Of a stretch of DNA of 64,000 nt, positions 23,418-35,200 are shown piece by piece. A program made the translations under genes and the position numbers. Position 1 is the first letter of the stretch, and the number at the start of each line of letters is the position of its first letter. Under the pieces are notes generated by a model. That model was not told the origin of the DNA. It saw only the letters and a list, made by a program, of their open reading frames with translations, and did not search any database. Source of the DNA: Prostheceraeus crozeri (taxonomy: Eukaryota > Platyhelminthes > Polycladida > Euryleptidae); assembly GCA_907163375.1 (NCBI GenBank), contig CAJQUW010001622.1, forward strand, positions 19,938-83,937. Direction: 5' to 3'.

Positions 23418-25123
23418 TACATGTGTGGCATTTCAACATCTCTTTTTTGTTGTGCATTCATGAATGCTGATCTGCTTTATGTTGATATTGTCAAATGCCT
23501 GAGTGTGTCAATCGTAAATACTTCTAAAAACTTCGTCATTAATGAAGAAAATGACACAAATCAGACTCAGTATCCGCGTAGTATTCGTAAGTTATTTCGA
23601 AGGACAGTGGCACTCAATTTCCTCTTAGCTTCAACTCTAGATTATTGCCGCAAAAACACAGCACACTTTACTGGACAGTTCACTTCACTATGCTCAACTA
23701 TCCGACACAGTCCGGTAATTGACAACGTGCTCCAGAAACCCAGTCTATCTAACTTCCGAAATAGGTCGTGGTGTGACGCTGAAGTTAGTCAAATATACAG
23801 AAATGCATGCAAAAAGAGATTCTTGCTTTTGAACCCAAAGAAAAACCCACTTGTTTCTTTATCGAGAAACCCACTGTTCTTCAACCTATCCATATCAACC
23901 GTTTGGACATGCTTCCTATGATTTAATGACAATACATGGCCTAAACAACCACTGATGACGCAATGAAGAAGATACGTGAGCTTAAAGTCTGAGATCTCGA
24001 TTTTCATTAGTATTTTTGTAAGTGGGCTTTGGGTTTTTTGCCAACCATGGCAATAACGCAAACTGCTGTTTGGATTGCTTTTATGAAAAATATTATGGTA
24101 TGTGACCCGAAGCCGATGTTTCTAGGTCAATGTAGACGGAAAAATAGATCTACAAAAAGTATATAGCATATTGTAAAACATTATGTGCATAAATTGTATA
24201 CTGAATTAAATGAAGCCAGTTTACGCCTTATACATGCATTCAATTGCTCATGTCAGCAAACGTAATACTTTCTAATGAATGAGCATCTTGATATTTAATG
24301 TGGTGAAGCAGTGGTGCGAAAGAATTAATTATCTTCACTAACTGGCTTCATATTCAGCTATTTTACCAAATTCTTATTCAGTTACAGTCCTCCATTAGCA
24401 TTGTCTGACATACTCTCCTGATACTTTAATTTTATTATGTCGGATATTTTAAATCCATCATCTAATCAATGAGCAACATTTACATCCATTCCGGGGATTA
24501 TATCATATCCACCCATTGCTTAAATATTGTGGAAACTTATGGATATAATATTTTCATATCACTTAATAATTCAGCGAATTATTGAAGAGGAAGCCCCTAT
24601 TTTACCCACCCTCACATTTTGACCATGGGATTCCAACCCTGATTCATGCTCATGTATTTCTATCATAGTGATTTCCAGGATTTTCAGTTCTCTGAAATGG
24701 CATTTGAGACCTGTTTGTATTTGCTGCCCTGTTTGTTATACCACAGGCACCGAGTACAAATCAGGGCTACTCTGCCTTCATACAGCGTTGGTAAGCGAAG
24801 CTTTGGTTACGGACATCTGATGATGGTAAGAAAAGTCTGATTTTCATGTTTTTGTCACTGTAGAGGATTAGCTTATGGTGTATGTAAATATAAACGCACA
24901 TGCTACTATATATATATATATATATATATATGGCGACAAGGGTTCCTATTCCGGCACAATTCCAGTGGTTGTCTGAATACATTAGGGAGTAGAACGGTTC
25001 CACGGATTTGGTGATGGAAATGGTCATTCGTATTTCGTGAAAATATGAAGCATAAAAAATTAGGATTAGAGGTACCCGAAAATTATTAGGTGTCAGTAAA
25101 AACTTCTCGTTTTGCAAGTAATA
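23418..25123. other. No supported gene
   Basis: The longest plus frame here (ending 23921) begins inside the mariner 3' region and has no recognisable domain. A (TA)n microsatellite lies at about 24906-24932. Confidence 0.5.
24906..24932. repeat. (TA)n microsatellite
   Basis: About 13 uninterrupted TA units. Confidence 0.95.
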
Positions 25124-25125
25124 TA

Positions 25126-26785
25126 GGGGAAGCTGGGGTGACTTGGCAGTGTTTTTTTCAAATGCCCATCCCGGCCAAACGACTAAATATTACAGAATTC
25201 CTTTAGTACGGGTTGACGGAGAGGTGTATTAGGAACATTTTTGCTTCAGACAGTTTTGTCACAAATTATTGTCTTGACCTTGAAAAAATCAATTACAGAA
25301 AAGTTCTAAAACTGCCAACGTCAACCCCCACTATTGGGGTGACTTGGCACCCGTGGGGTTGGGGTGTGAGTTTGCAGTATCATAAAACATCAACAAACTT
25401 TCATATTATACTGATCTAAGCTTGCATTATAATTGCTACTACAAATATCTCCAAATTAGTTGCAAGAACACAATCTTGGCAGCTCATATAAATTTTAGCA
25501 TTATAGTGAATAAGCCTATTGATCCATCCTAAATCCGTTGATGGCAAAATGGTTCGTCTGTATCCCGTGACTTCTGCTACGGTATGCTTTTTCCCGAGTC
25601 ACTATCTAGAAGAGAAAACGTAGTTACATGTATCACAGGCAATCTCGTCAAATATATTCTTGAAAAAATAAAAAAAAATATTGAGGATATTGACGTAACA
25701 AAATGAAACTTTCGCAACTGCATCTTCAATTATGCTATCTTGTTAAGAGCATTTTGCACGTCATCACGAGAGTAGTTAGAGCGCGTCAGTCGTTGTACGT
25801 AGGTCCTTGGCAGTGTACTGCGAAGTTGAAAATGAATTAGGGAACGTGTTGTCACTGCATGTTGTAACTTAAAATGAACCAATCAGAGGACACGACGAAT
25901 CATCAAATAAGAATTTGTTTGACGTAGATGTTTCTGAGTCATTTTCCAATGGATAGGCTAGGTGTTTAGTTGTGAACTTGTATTAAAAGGTGTGAGTCAC
26001 TAACACATCACTACCATCAGTTAACATTAAGTTAACATACGTTACATATTAAAGTCACACAAAAAATGATGCTGCCATGTCACCCCAACCTAAGTAGGCC
26101 TACGGTTAAATCCTCAGCTCCGGCTAGAATGTTTTACACTATCAGGGTTCATGTATTCTGACCTAATTATAATGTCTTCAACATAGATTTATCTGAAATC
26201 TATCACAAGGCGGTGGCTCATCGAAATACGTGTTTTCAAAAGTTCCCTTTTTACATTTTAAGTAGGCCAATAGGCCTGATTTTTTTGCTCTGAAAAAGTA
26301 AAAGCCCGAAGCAAACTTTCTCTACAGTATTTTCATTTCAGAGCTACTTTAGAAAGTAATAGGGTTTTCGATTTGTGAAGCATATTATTTGCAATATCCA
26401 TACTGCCATGTCCACCCCAACATGATACTGCCAAGTCACCCCAACCCAGTAAGCGTAATGAAAATGAGCTCAAAACACAATGTTAATATGATCTGAATGT
26501 TCTTACACTGTAGGTGTCCATGCACCATGACCTAAGTAAAATATCTTTAATAATGGTTTATGTCAAATCTATCACAAGACGAGAATGTCCCAAAAGTTGA
26601 GCATTTCCAAAAGTTACGATTTTTGCAGGTAAAAAGTGCAAATAATCCGCAGGTATCTTGCTCCAGCATCTTTATTCTAGAGCTACTTCGAAATGTATAT
26701 TTCGGATTTTTGATTTATGAAGCCTATTAACTGCAAGACCCCCACTGCCATGTCACCCCAACTGCCAAGTCACCCCAGCTTCCCC
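25126..26785. mobile_element. TA-target non-autonomous transposon with GGGGTGACTTGGCA repeats
   Basis: The left end GGGGAAGCTGGGGTGACT matches the right end inverted, each next to TA. The word GGGGTGACTTGGCA, or its variant with CATGGCA, recurs near 25135 and 25338, and inverted near 26076, 26403, 26431, 26750 and 26765. No coding frame of note lies inside. The layout resembles 17443-19474 although the sequence differs. Confidence 0.8.
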
Positions 26786-26787
26786 TA

Positions 26788-28019
26788 CTCGTAATTCATA
26801 TAGTGTACCTATAGACAGATCATTTTGTTTTTGATATTTTTGAGTTGGAAATTCTTTTTTATTTGGATTTTTGCGACTAAGTTGTTTTAGGTAACTTACA
26901 AAAGTTTCAGCAACAAAGAATGTAAAATTCCGAAAAATGTCAAATTATGTGAAAAAAGATAATCCGAGCCCAGATTAGAAAAATGTGTACATGTTAATGA
27001 GCAACACAAACTGCTTCTCTTCTAAATGCATCTGAAATTGGTTTCACTGGCACGCATGTATAGAAACTTCCGCATTACTGTTTAGATACTGAAAATCGGA
27101 TTTGAACTTTGATTTTTTTTCAATTGAGGAACTCGTACTTTAGAAAATTGCTCAGCCAAAATTAGATCATGAAATATCGATGAATAAAGTAGTATGAAAA
27201 AGTGGGTATTTGGGATTTCCGCGAATTTTGAAGCCTAGTGTTGTACTGCCTGATGCATGTACTGAAGGAGAGTTTTAGTCTGAATTAAGGGAAGAAATGT
27301 TTTTATACTTCGAAGATGGTGTTATGGCATGACATATCCAATATTCCAGCAGTCGGTCATTTCGTAAGTAATTTTAGGCGATTGAAGCTCCTGGAAAGTA
27401 AAAGGGCCGCATTCAAAAAAAGCTAGAAATTTGTTCTACGCTTGCTTGCTTTTATGCAACTTATTCATAATACATGTATTTGTATAAAAGAAATTCTACT
27501 AAGTTAAATCAAGTATTCCATGCATGCTGTACGGTTGAGGCTGAGTCTCGGGAACTGCGACGATGTTTGTGTCAAGGATTCCCTGAAATTTTCGGGTGGT
27601 CCGTTATCAGTGGAAATCACAAAAGATCTCACTTCACTGAGAAATTCTCATAACTATTAATCAAAATTTAAGCTTCAAGTATTCGTCGAGTAAAGAGAGA
27701 GAAGACTAATGCATGGAAGTCAAAGAATCTTCAGAGGATTGAATTGATGAAGTCGAGAAAATGTATGAGGAACTGACGGAGACTGACATAAATGAGCACC
27801 ACGCTTATGATTGCGGAAGAATTAATACTGAAGGGGTGAAGTGCGTTAAAGTCCTTCTGGTGGACTGCTTTCCTGGTTCTGACTTCGACCACCCAATCTT
27901 AGCACTTCTCTAAAGTTGTAAAATTCATAAACTCGATTCATTTTTCTTTGAGTAATGAATGGGACATCCGAAAACAATTATCCATTCGTCAAAATGAACA
28001 TCAGTTATTTTCTCTGGCT
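26788..28019. other. No gene or element recognised
   Basis: AT-rich sequence without open frames of note or paired ends. Confidence 0.5.
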
Positions 28020-28725
28020 GCTTGACTGCGATAGCTGAAGCCGGTGGATAAATCTTCCACATGAATAATTGTATTTTCCTCAACCTGCTTCAGATCTGTC
28101 CCAACATACTCGTACGTCTCTTGAACCGCTTGCATATTTCACCACTTCAACCTTGCGCATTGAGCTTTCGACAAGCTCCCTGTACTTCACGTTCCTTAAG
28201 AAGAAGATGATCTGATTTTACCTTGCACGTGTGAATGGCCGATGCAGCTTTCTCGATATCTTCTCACTCTGTTCAAATCATCACTGTCCATAATGAGATC
28301 GATCTCAACGACGCTTGGTCCTAGGGCAATGCAACTTAGTATCCTGCCGAATTTATCAAGGGAATAATATTTTCTAACTTAGTGATTTTGTCTGTTGCAA
28401 TACCTACATGCTCACTTTGTCACTCTTGTTTAATAACAGTGGTATATCATTCTTTACCACAATACAATTAGACTTACATTCTTTGAAGCGATGACACAAG
28501 GAAACCCAAACCACTTTATGAATGCTACAAGATTACTATTTCGATTCGAGGGGTGCTAATCGATGTTCTGCTTCTCAATTGCACTCAGCAATTCGACAAA
28601 GCATTTCAACCACTGCTTACCACACGCTGATTTCTTGCATCCAGAGTGTCTAGGATAGTAGTTCCAAAGCCTTTCGTCATGAGACTTCCAGTCTTTGCCC
28701 GTTATCTTCAGTCAAAAGCATTACT
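28020..28725 (-). pseudogene. Unrecognised protein-coding relic on the minus strand
   Basis: From about 28720 downward the minus strand reads GKDWKSHDERLWNYYPRHS, then GKQWLKCFVELLSAIEKQ. After one stop it continues as SNRNSNLVAFIKWFGFPCV and ends at IASKN with a GTAAGT donor-like site. Further down, at about 28345-28240, it reads CIALGPSVVEIDLIMDSDD, and near 28110-28030 EYVGTDLKQVEEN and IIHVEDLSTGFSY. Composition and partial splice signals suggest former exons, but the frame changes and stops argue for a relic of a gene or a transposon protein. I do not recognise the family. Confidence 0.3.
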
Positions 28726-29652
28726 TGGACATCATATTCAACTTCTTATTCCTCTGGGGCTTGTTGCATAAAGCTTTCAATAGTATTGAACTGCTGATGT
28801 TAAGCAGTAAATCGATAAATTCTTTTGCATATAACACACTATTGAAACAGTATTGAACTTCAATACCTGTTTCAGTATGAAAATAGCGGCATCCAATAGA
28901 AAGTGTTGCATGAAACTTAGTTGGATGTCAATTCCGATTCAATAGTCTCAGATCACTTATGAATACAGGAAAGAGTATCTTCCGGAATTTTTGACGACCA
29001 TCGAGGTCTATATCTGAGATAGGCCAGAAAATGCAATAAAAACAGGAGTGGTTAAGGGGTAGGGTGTAAGGTATGTTGGGCCCCTAAGATGGAATTATCT
29101 TCATGAAGTAACACATGGTCCCGTCTTAAGACAAAACATCATCATGATGCGTAGCATAAGAAGACCCCTCTGATCACTAGTCATTACATTTGATATTATT
29201 CGTAATTCCCCTCTGACGAGATGTAGGCCCCTTTAACGATCAATGGGCCCCCTCTGACGATCAGTGGGCCCCTCCGCCAGAAAATGCTATAAATTAAGGA
29301 GGGTGTAAAGTATGAGGCTCCTAGGATGGAATGACATCTTCATGAAGCAACGCATGGTCCAGTCTTAAGACAAAACATCTTCATGATGCGTTGCATAAGA
29401 AGATCCCTCTGATCACTAGTCATTACAATTGATACATATTATCCATGGGTCTCCTCTGACGATCAGTGGGCCCCCTCCGCCAGAAAATGCAATAAAAATG
29501 GGAGAGGCCAAGGTATGTGGGCCCCTTAGATGGAATGACATCTTCATGAAGCAAAGGATGGCCCTTCTTAAGACAAAATTAACATCTTCATGATGCGTTG
29601 CATAAGAAGATCCATCTGATCACTAGTCATTGCAATTGATGCATGTTATCCA

Positions 29653-30961
29653 TGGTTCCTACGCTTCTTAAAACTCCTTAAATCTCCTTAATTTTAATTT
29701 CCTCCTTAAATGTCCTTAATTTTTTGAAAATCTTCTTAAATTTCTGGACTTTAGATTGATTCCGTGACGGTGCGTGGTGGGTGATGAATCAATAACATAG
29801 TAAACTGTACCGTCTCTCACTCTCAGCGTCGATTTTTTGCGCAAATCTTCGGAAAATCCTGTTTTCATATTCCTATTTTATCTATTAAGACCTATTTCAA
29901 TAATACTTCTGCTTGAAAGCGTTTTCATTGTATCTCTTTTACTGGATAATGAAATGAATGAAATCAAACATATCCGTGTAATTATAGCTTACCATAGTAC
30001 GCGTGTATTTTGAATTTATAATGATTTTATTCCAGAATAACTTCAAAGTCTTCGTGTTGATAAGGTGGGGCAAACATTGTTTCATGTATAAAGCCAATAG
30101 CTGTGACTAGGACAACCACGATTTTCAACTTCGAATCCAAATCATGTTTTATGGATTTTTTTATGTATTCAGAGGTAGTTTGTGATGAACAAATAGAAAA
30201 ATCATGAGAGTGAAAGCAATCCAGCCTTGTTTCTTTCAGCTGACTTTACTTATATTTCTCTTGGATTGCGAAAATCAATATTCTTCATCAATTGTAATCA
30301 TTTGTCTAATGATATTTTTTATGATATACATGTACATTTAACGAACAAAACTTAGCTTCATATTTTGTTCCTTGTTGATATGTTCTTGTTTTCATTGTTG
30401 CAAATTGCTTAATCAGGTCAGCAACTTTCAACAATTCAGTTCGGCAAATATTGAGGAGCCTGCACCTGCCCTGTGTATTCGACAGCAAAGTGCAAAGGTA
30501 AAGAATTGTTATCATTACGAAAATTCAAATTTACAGAGGATCATGATTGCTTTTGAGCGTACTTCCAAATGTAAAGATTACACAGAAAGAAATATTTTTT
30601 GATTGATGACGCTAATGGAGTTCTAAAACGAAACAAATTTTTTCCATGAACATTGGATATACATGGCTCAATGGAATTTCATATCACAATTTACAAAATG
30701 ACTTCTCAAATTTGGGACTACTTTTGAGACGGCACACTTCGGATTTGGAATCTTTTTTCTTAGCAGAATGTGACTATCAGAGAGTCGAGAATTCACCTTT
30801 TCTATACTTCCCTAGGTGGAGGATCGAACCCTGGACCTTCTGTACATTATGTTATCGGTGCGGTCACTTAACCAACTGAGCCGTCATACCTCCTTAAATT
30901 AAGTGATTAATGTTCTTAAAATCTCCTTAATTTTTTAATCAGAAAAAGCGTAGGAACCCTG
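29653..30961. mobile_element. hAT non-autonomous element, about 1.3 kb, perfect 8-bp target duplication
   Basis: GTTATCCA lies directly before and after (29645-29652 and 30962-30969). The ends are GGTTCCTACGCTT and, inverted, CAGGGTTCCTACGCTT; the left end seems to have lost two bases. Subterminal CTCCTTAAAT words repeat at both ends. It has no hAT transposase. The neighbouring tandem units show the uninterrupted target TTATCCATGGGTCTCC. Confidence 0.85.
30700..30890 (-). mobile_element. tRNA-derived SINE head within the hAT element
   Basis: On the minus strand, 30882-30867 reads GGCTCAGTTGGTTAAG, a good polymerase III A box. 30830-30821 reads GGTTCGATCC, a B box. The spacing of about 37 bp is right for a tRNA-like promoter. 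The downstream body and tail are not defined. A tRNA pseudogene is the alternative. Confidence 0.6.
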
Positions 30962-31689
30962 GTTATCCATGGGTCTCCTCTGACGATCAGTGGGCCCCTG
31001 TGATGATCACTGGGCTCCCTCCGCCAGAAAATGCAAGGAAGATAGGAGGGGTAGGGTATGTGGGCCCCTAAGATGGAATGCCATTCATGCGTTGCATAAG
31101 AAGACCCTACTGATCACGAGTCATTACAATAGATATTAGCCATAGGTCCCCTCTAGCCACTCATTCTAGGCTCATTCATAGGGCTCTTCTTTGACGATCA
31201 ACGGTACCTCTGGTGACCCATGAGCCCCTGTGGCGATCAGTGGGTTCCTCTGACGATACATGGGCCTTTTTGGGGATGTTGGACTTTTTGACTGGACTAT
31301 GGTTTATTTATGTTGTATACCTGCTGCGTGATTTATGTTTCCTTGTTACGTTTTTGGCTATAGTTCCCCTCTCCTATACCGTACATACTATATAGCCGAT
31401 CGCCATAAAATTTCATAGCAAATTACCCGACTATTTTCTCCATTTAAATAAAGTTTTTTTAATTGGAACGGTAGTTTCTGAATAACAGAGGACTACGTAC
31501 CAATTAAAAAATGTGTTGCAAAAAGCTTTTGACGATCGATTTATTTATACATTCTAGGAGAGTGATGTCTGGCTTGGAGTTATTTAAAATTACAGGCCGA
31601 TTAGAGCTTGCTTGTAGAAATTCTGCATACCGATACATTCAAAAATTCTCTAATTCTGAAACCACCCCTCCAATTCAAATGAAGTGGAT

Positions 31690-32000
31690 TGTAGTGGATC
31701 AAAATTCTACTAGTTATACTCGCAAAGGTTTGTAGGTTTCGCATGCGGCGCTTTATAAAAAGTAAATTTTCTTCTAGTTACAATCCAAAAAGGTGGACGT
31801 TTCGACTGCGGAGCTTATAAAAACATCGAAATTCTACTAGTTACACTCATTCAGGGGTGTAGGTTTCGCCTGCAGCGCTTACAAAACATCAACATTTTAC
31901 TTGTTGCACTCATAAAAGTCTGCATATTTCGCCCGCGGCGGTTTATGAACATCAAAATTCTACTATTTACACTCCTAATAGGTTGGAGGTTGTCTGTGGT
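31690..32000. repeat. Degenerate tandem repeat, about 65-70-bp units
   Basis: Four to five units share TCTACTAGTTACACTC, GTAGGTTTCGCCTGCGGCGC and TTATAAAACATCAAAAT. Confidence 0.75.
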
Positions 32001-32276
32001 ACTTTTCGTCAATGTGGTTGAGATCTAATTAATTATTGTGTTCTTAATGCACTAATTATCAATGCTTTTTTTAGTCGCAGCATAGGGAATATAGTATGTA
32101 GGCGCTTAAAGATTCATAAGTATTTAAAATTGACTTTTTTATTACTTGTAGTCATATCAAAACTGAAAGTGGGCCCCAGAAAAAGTAACGCATGGGCCCC
32201 CAGAGCAGCGATCCTCCGGATTTTTTGTGACACCGCGTTCTCATCCCTGTGAATACTCCTAATATTCGGATTCAGC

Positions 32277-32525
32277 ATGCTGGATTCCTCGAGTTCAAGT
32301 GATGATGGTTTTGTTGTAATAGGAACGCGACGACAGAGGCGCTTCAAGCTACGCATCAACTTTGATTTTTCAGGCATCGATTGTAAGTGGCGATTTCGTT
32401 TGAATGATGCAATAATTGAAAAACTCATCATTGAATTTACACCATATTTACGACATCAACTTGTACGAATGTATATCACATTCAAATATTCACAAACGAA
32501 TATGGTACGCAGCAATGATTCATGA
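32277..32525 (+). pseudogene. Harbinger-type transposase N-terminal fragment
   Basis: The 82-codon frame contains KWRFRLNDAIIEKLIIEFTP, similar to the F-R-[MLF]-[SN]-x5-L-x3-I-x-P-x-L segment at the start of PIF/Harbinger transposases. A Ser/Asp-rich leader precedes it. The catalytic DDE part is absent, and its place inside Harbinger-like ends supports the call. Confidence 0.5.
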
Positions 32526-32882
32526 TGAAAGTAGACAAAATTGATATCTGTCGTCTGATTTAATTCTGTATTTATCTCGCGGGACACAAAAGATATTTCA
32601 CGGGCAGCATGTTATGCACCCTGGAATTATTGAATGGCAGTGTAAATATAGGAGATATAAGAAGAATTATGACTCATCAGGGACAGGGAAACTAATCTCA
32701 TTCGTAGTTGAATCACCAAATAACAGTTCCAATTTTGAAACTTTGTTCAATGGTATTGAATTTCAACAGTCCATTTCAGTAGTCACTTCTTGCAACACCT
32801 AAATTGATAACTATTGACTATTGAACTTTTCAATATCAATGAACCGCTATTGAATTATTGGATTTTATGCAACAGGCCACTG

Positions 32883-33239
32883 GTTGGGCAAACTGCTTAT
32901 CAATTGTATTTGGAGTCACAGATATGTCAAATGTTATTCTAGCGATCTTTAGGATCTAATTTCAGGCTAATTTTCGTGTTGTATTGGATTTCACATTTAT
33001 TTCGCTCATTGTAGCGAAATCCTTTAGCGTTGCCTTGCCAACTGTTTTAAGCTGCCACTAAGCTGTATATGAGCAATGTCATGCGTAATAACGTTACATC
33101 GCACGCATTTACTACATTTCAATAACATTTTTGTAGTAATGATAATAATGAACTTTATTTAGTAGGTAGATGTTAGCAGGTAGGCATCGATCCACCGGAC
33201 ACATTGGCTAGCAGATTCCCTGAAATTAATGCTTGCAGT
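32883..33239. other. No gene seen
   Basis: Short AT-rich spacer. It contains one of several CGTAATAACG words that recur to 34.4 kb. Confidence 0.5.
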
Positions 33240-33247
33240 ATTTGCTT

Positions 33248-33977
33248 CAGGGATGCGGAGTCCTATCATTTTGATAGGACTCCGACTCCGGGTGGCAAGT
33301 ATATAAGCTTAGTTTTTTGAAAAATTAACTGGTAGCCTACATCACAGATCATTATAAGCTTACCTGAATCGATATTTAGTGATCATTGCATCCATTATCA
33401 ATCATTTTCGATGAAAGTTGATCAAATGTCGCTTTAAGTTGGGTGCATGCGACTCGGCTCCTCCCATCTTCTTGATGTGTGCTTCACACGGTTTTTCTCC
33501 AGTCTCCATCAGTCACGAAAATCCCCATCCTTCTCCAAAAATATGAGTACACTTTCGATTTTAATATCCACTTTAGAGGAGCCATCACACACGATGACCG
33601 TGAGGGTAAGATGCAATGTTCTCAAACAAACCAGTATTTCAGTTTTGCTTCTGATGTGACCTTTGGCGCGCAGGTGTGATCGAGGCTAGGAAGGCTTGTC
33701 TTCTCTACTAAATCACCAAGTGAAAAGACAATCCTTTTTTTTCACTATCACGGTTCATTCCCTCAACTTTTATAAGCATTGCTGTCTCTGTTATACTTTT
33801 GTTTGACGAAGAAAGTTGACATCAACATTAAGACAGCTATGCACGAGAATAAATGATTTGCTTGTATTATATTATTTCGGGTCTAGTTATAGGCCGGAGT
33901 CTGGAGTCCTATCATTTGATAGGACTCCGACTCCAGCAAAAATGATAGGACTCCGGGACTCCGACTCCTCATCCCTG
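33248..33977. mobile_element. hAT MITE, 730 bp, perfect 8-bp target duplication
   Basis: ATTTGCTT occurs at 33240-33247 and 33978-33985. The ends are CAGGGATGCGGAGTC and, inverted, CAGGGATGAGGAGTC. Both ends hold GGAGTCCTATCATTTTGATAG-type palindromic subterminal repeats. No transposase. Confidence 0.9.
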
Positions 33978-33985
33978 ATTTGCTT

Positions 33986-34819
33986 TACCATTCTTTCTTT
34001 GTGACACAATACTTAGATAGGATCAAACGTAATAACGCTACACGAATTGACATGAAAATCGAGTAGTGGTTACTCATGTGAAAAAGTCTGCCAATTGAAA
34101 GATTTGATCGATGCCATTATTCCATGAAATCAAAATTGAAGATCATATCAGCATCACAGTTGTTGGAATTGAATTGAAGCATTTCTCTAGTAGCCATCTT
34201 TACAAAGGAAACGTAATAACGTCACATTTTTGCAGCATTTATGAAAGCGAGTGAAAATCAATTTCACAGTTGTTCCATCATTAGTGACCGACGCTAGCTT
34301 AGGATATGAGATTATGCCACATTCGGCCTAATAGGCAATCCAACAGATTAAAGATCGCTCTGAAGAAGCGTAACAACGCTGCATTTTTTACATGGGTTAT
34401 ACAATGCAAAATTTCTCAGCAATGATTAATGATAGAATGAATCTATTCATATTTTTTCATCATTTTTGATCTGATTTAAAAGTAATACTGTTGAAAAGAA
34501 AAATAATTAACTCCTTTGGGCAAAAAAGTTAAAAATGAAATTCACGTAGAAAAATAATGTGAATTTAAAAAAATGAAATTCACGTAGAAAATTTTAAAAA
34601 TTCATCTTTAAGTCGACTTCAAAAGTTAAATTCGACATCAGATTCGGACTTCTGGGGAAATGTTGATGTGAAAGAGTGTGTATGCAATCAATCTTTTTTG
34701 ACCTAAATGTTGACAGTCGCGTGGAATTGCCCGTATAGATTTGATAATTTGAAAGGTCTTTTGTATTATGCTTGACCATAAACTAGTTCTTAAGTTTCCC
34801 AACACCATTCGTTCGACTT
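33986..34819. other. No gene seen
   Basis: AT-rich. CGTAATAACG-like words recur at about 34029, 34209 and 34370. A short direct repeat, AAATGAAATTCACGTAGAAA, lies at about 34534 and 34573. Confidence 0.5.
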
Positions 34820-35200
34820 TAACCAATCTGTAATTGTAAGAAACAGCTGTGACATTTATAGAATCCCGTGTAATAATTATGACAAGTTTTGTGTAGGAGA
34901 AACCGGAAGATCCGTTGATACTCGTTATAAAGAACATAGAAAAGTTATTGTTAATTTTGATAAAGCAGCTTATCATTAATGGTAACCCTTGCCTACCACT
35001 CTCACAATGCTGGACATTTTATTGATTTTGATCATTGTTAAGTTTTATCGCTTTTTAATAACCTGACTGGCAGACGAGTTTTAGAACCTGCTTTTATCAA
35101 GTCCAGTCAACCTAATGATTTCAATCTTCACGATGGTTTTTGTCAACAGTATTTTCCTACCGCAAACAGACTTGTTAATAGCGTTCATGTCCGATAACTG
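34820..35200 (+). pseudogene. Penelope-like GIY-YIG endonuclease relic
   Basis: Plus-strand pieces read IYRIPCNNYDKFCVGETGRS then DTRYKEHRKVI. In a shifted frame come YHSHNAGHFIDFDH, RRVLEPAFIKSSQPNDFNL and FPTANRLVN. This matches the Y-x-G-E-T-G-R-S, R-x3-EH, H-N-x-G-H and E-x2-[FY]-I order of the Penelope-like GIY-YIG domain. The reverse transcriptase is not visible upstream. Confidence 0.6.

Larger units (their letters stand above)
29020..31260. repeat. Tandem array of about 200-bp units, split by a hAT insertion
   Basis: Units recur at about 29020, 29270, 29480 and 30960. They share AGATGGAATGACATCTTCATG, GATGCGTTGCATAAGAAGA, CTGATCACTAGTCATTAC and several GACGATCAGTGGGCCCC words. The last intact unit is interrupted at 29653-30961 and resumes in register after it. 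Confidence 0.8.
28757..32879 (+). mobile_element. PIF/Harbinger-like element, about 4.1 kb, with nested insertions
   Basis: The ends GGGCTTGTTGCATAAA and, inverted, TGGCCTGTTGCATAAA are flanked by CTG on both sides, giving a 3-bp target duplication as in PIF/Harbinger. A transposase N-terminal fragment at 32277-32525 supports this. The interior also holds a tandem array, a hAT element with a SINE-like sequence, and a 70-bp repeat block. Either these accumulated after insertion or the array belongs to the element. Confidence 0.6.

Noticed and set aside
23334-23921. 195-codon plus frame
   Set aside because: Starts inside the mariner 3' region and has no recognisable domain or splice context.
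29020-31260. Possible CRISPR-like array
   Set aside because: Contiguous tandem units of about 200 bp without unique spacers, in an animal genome.
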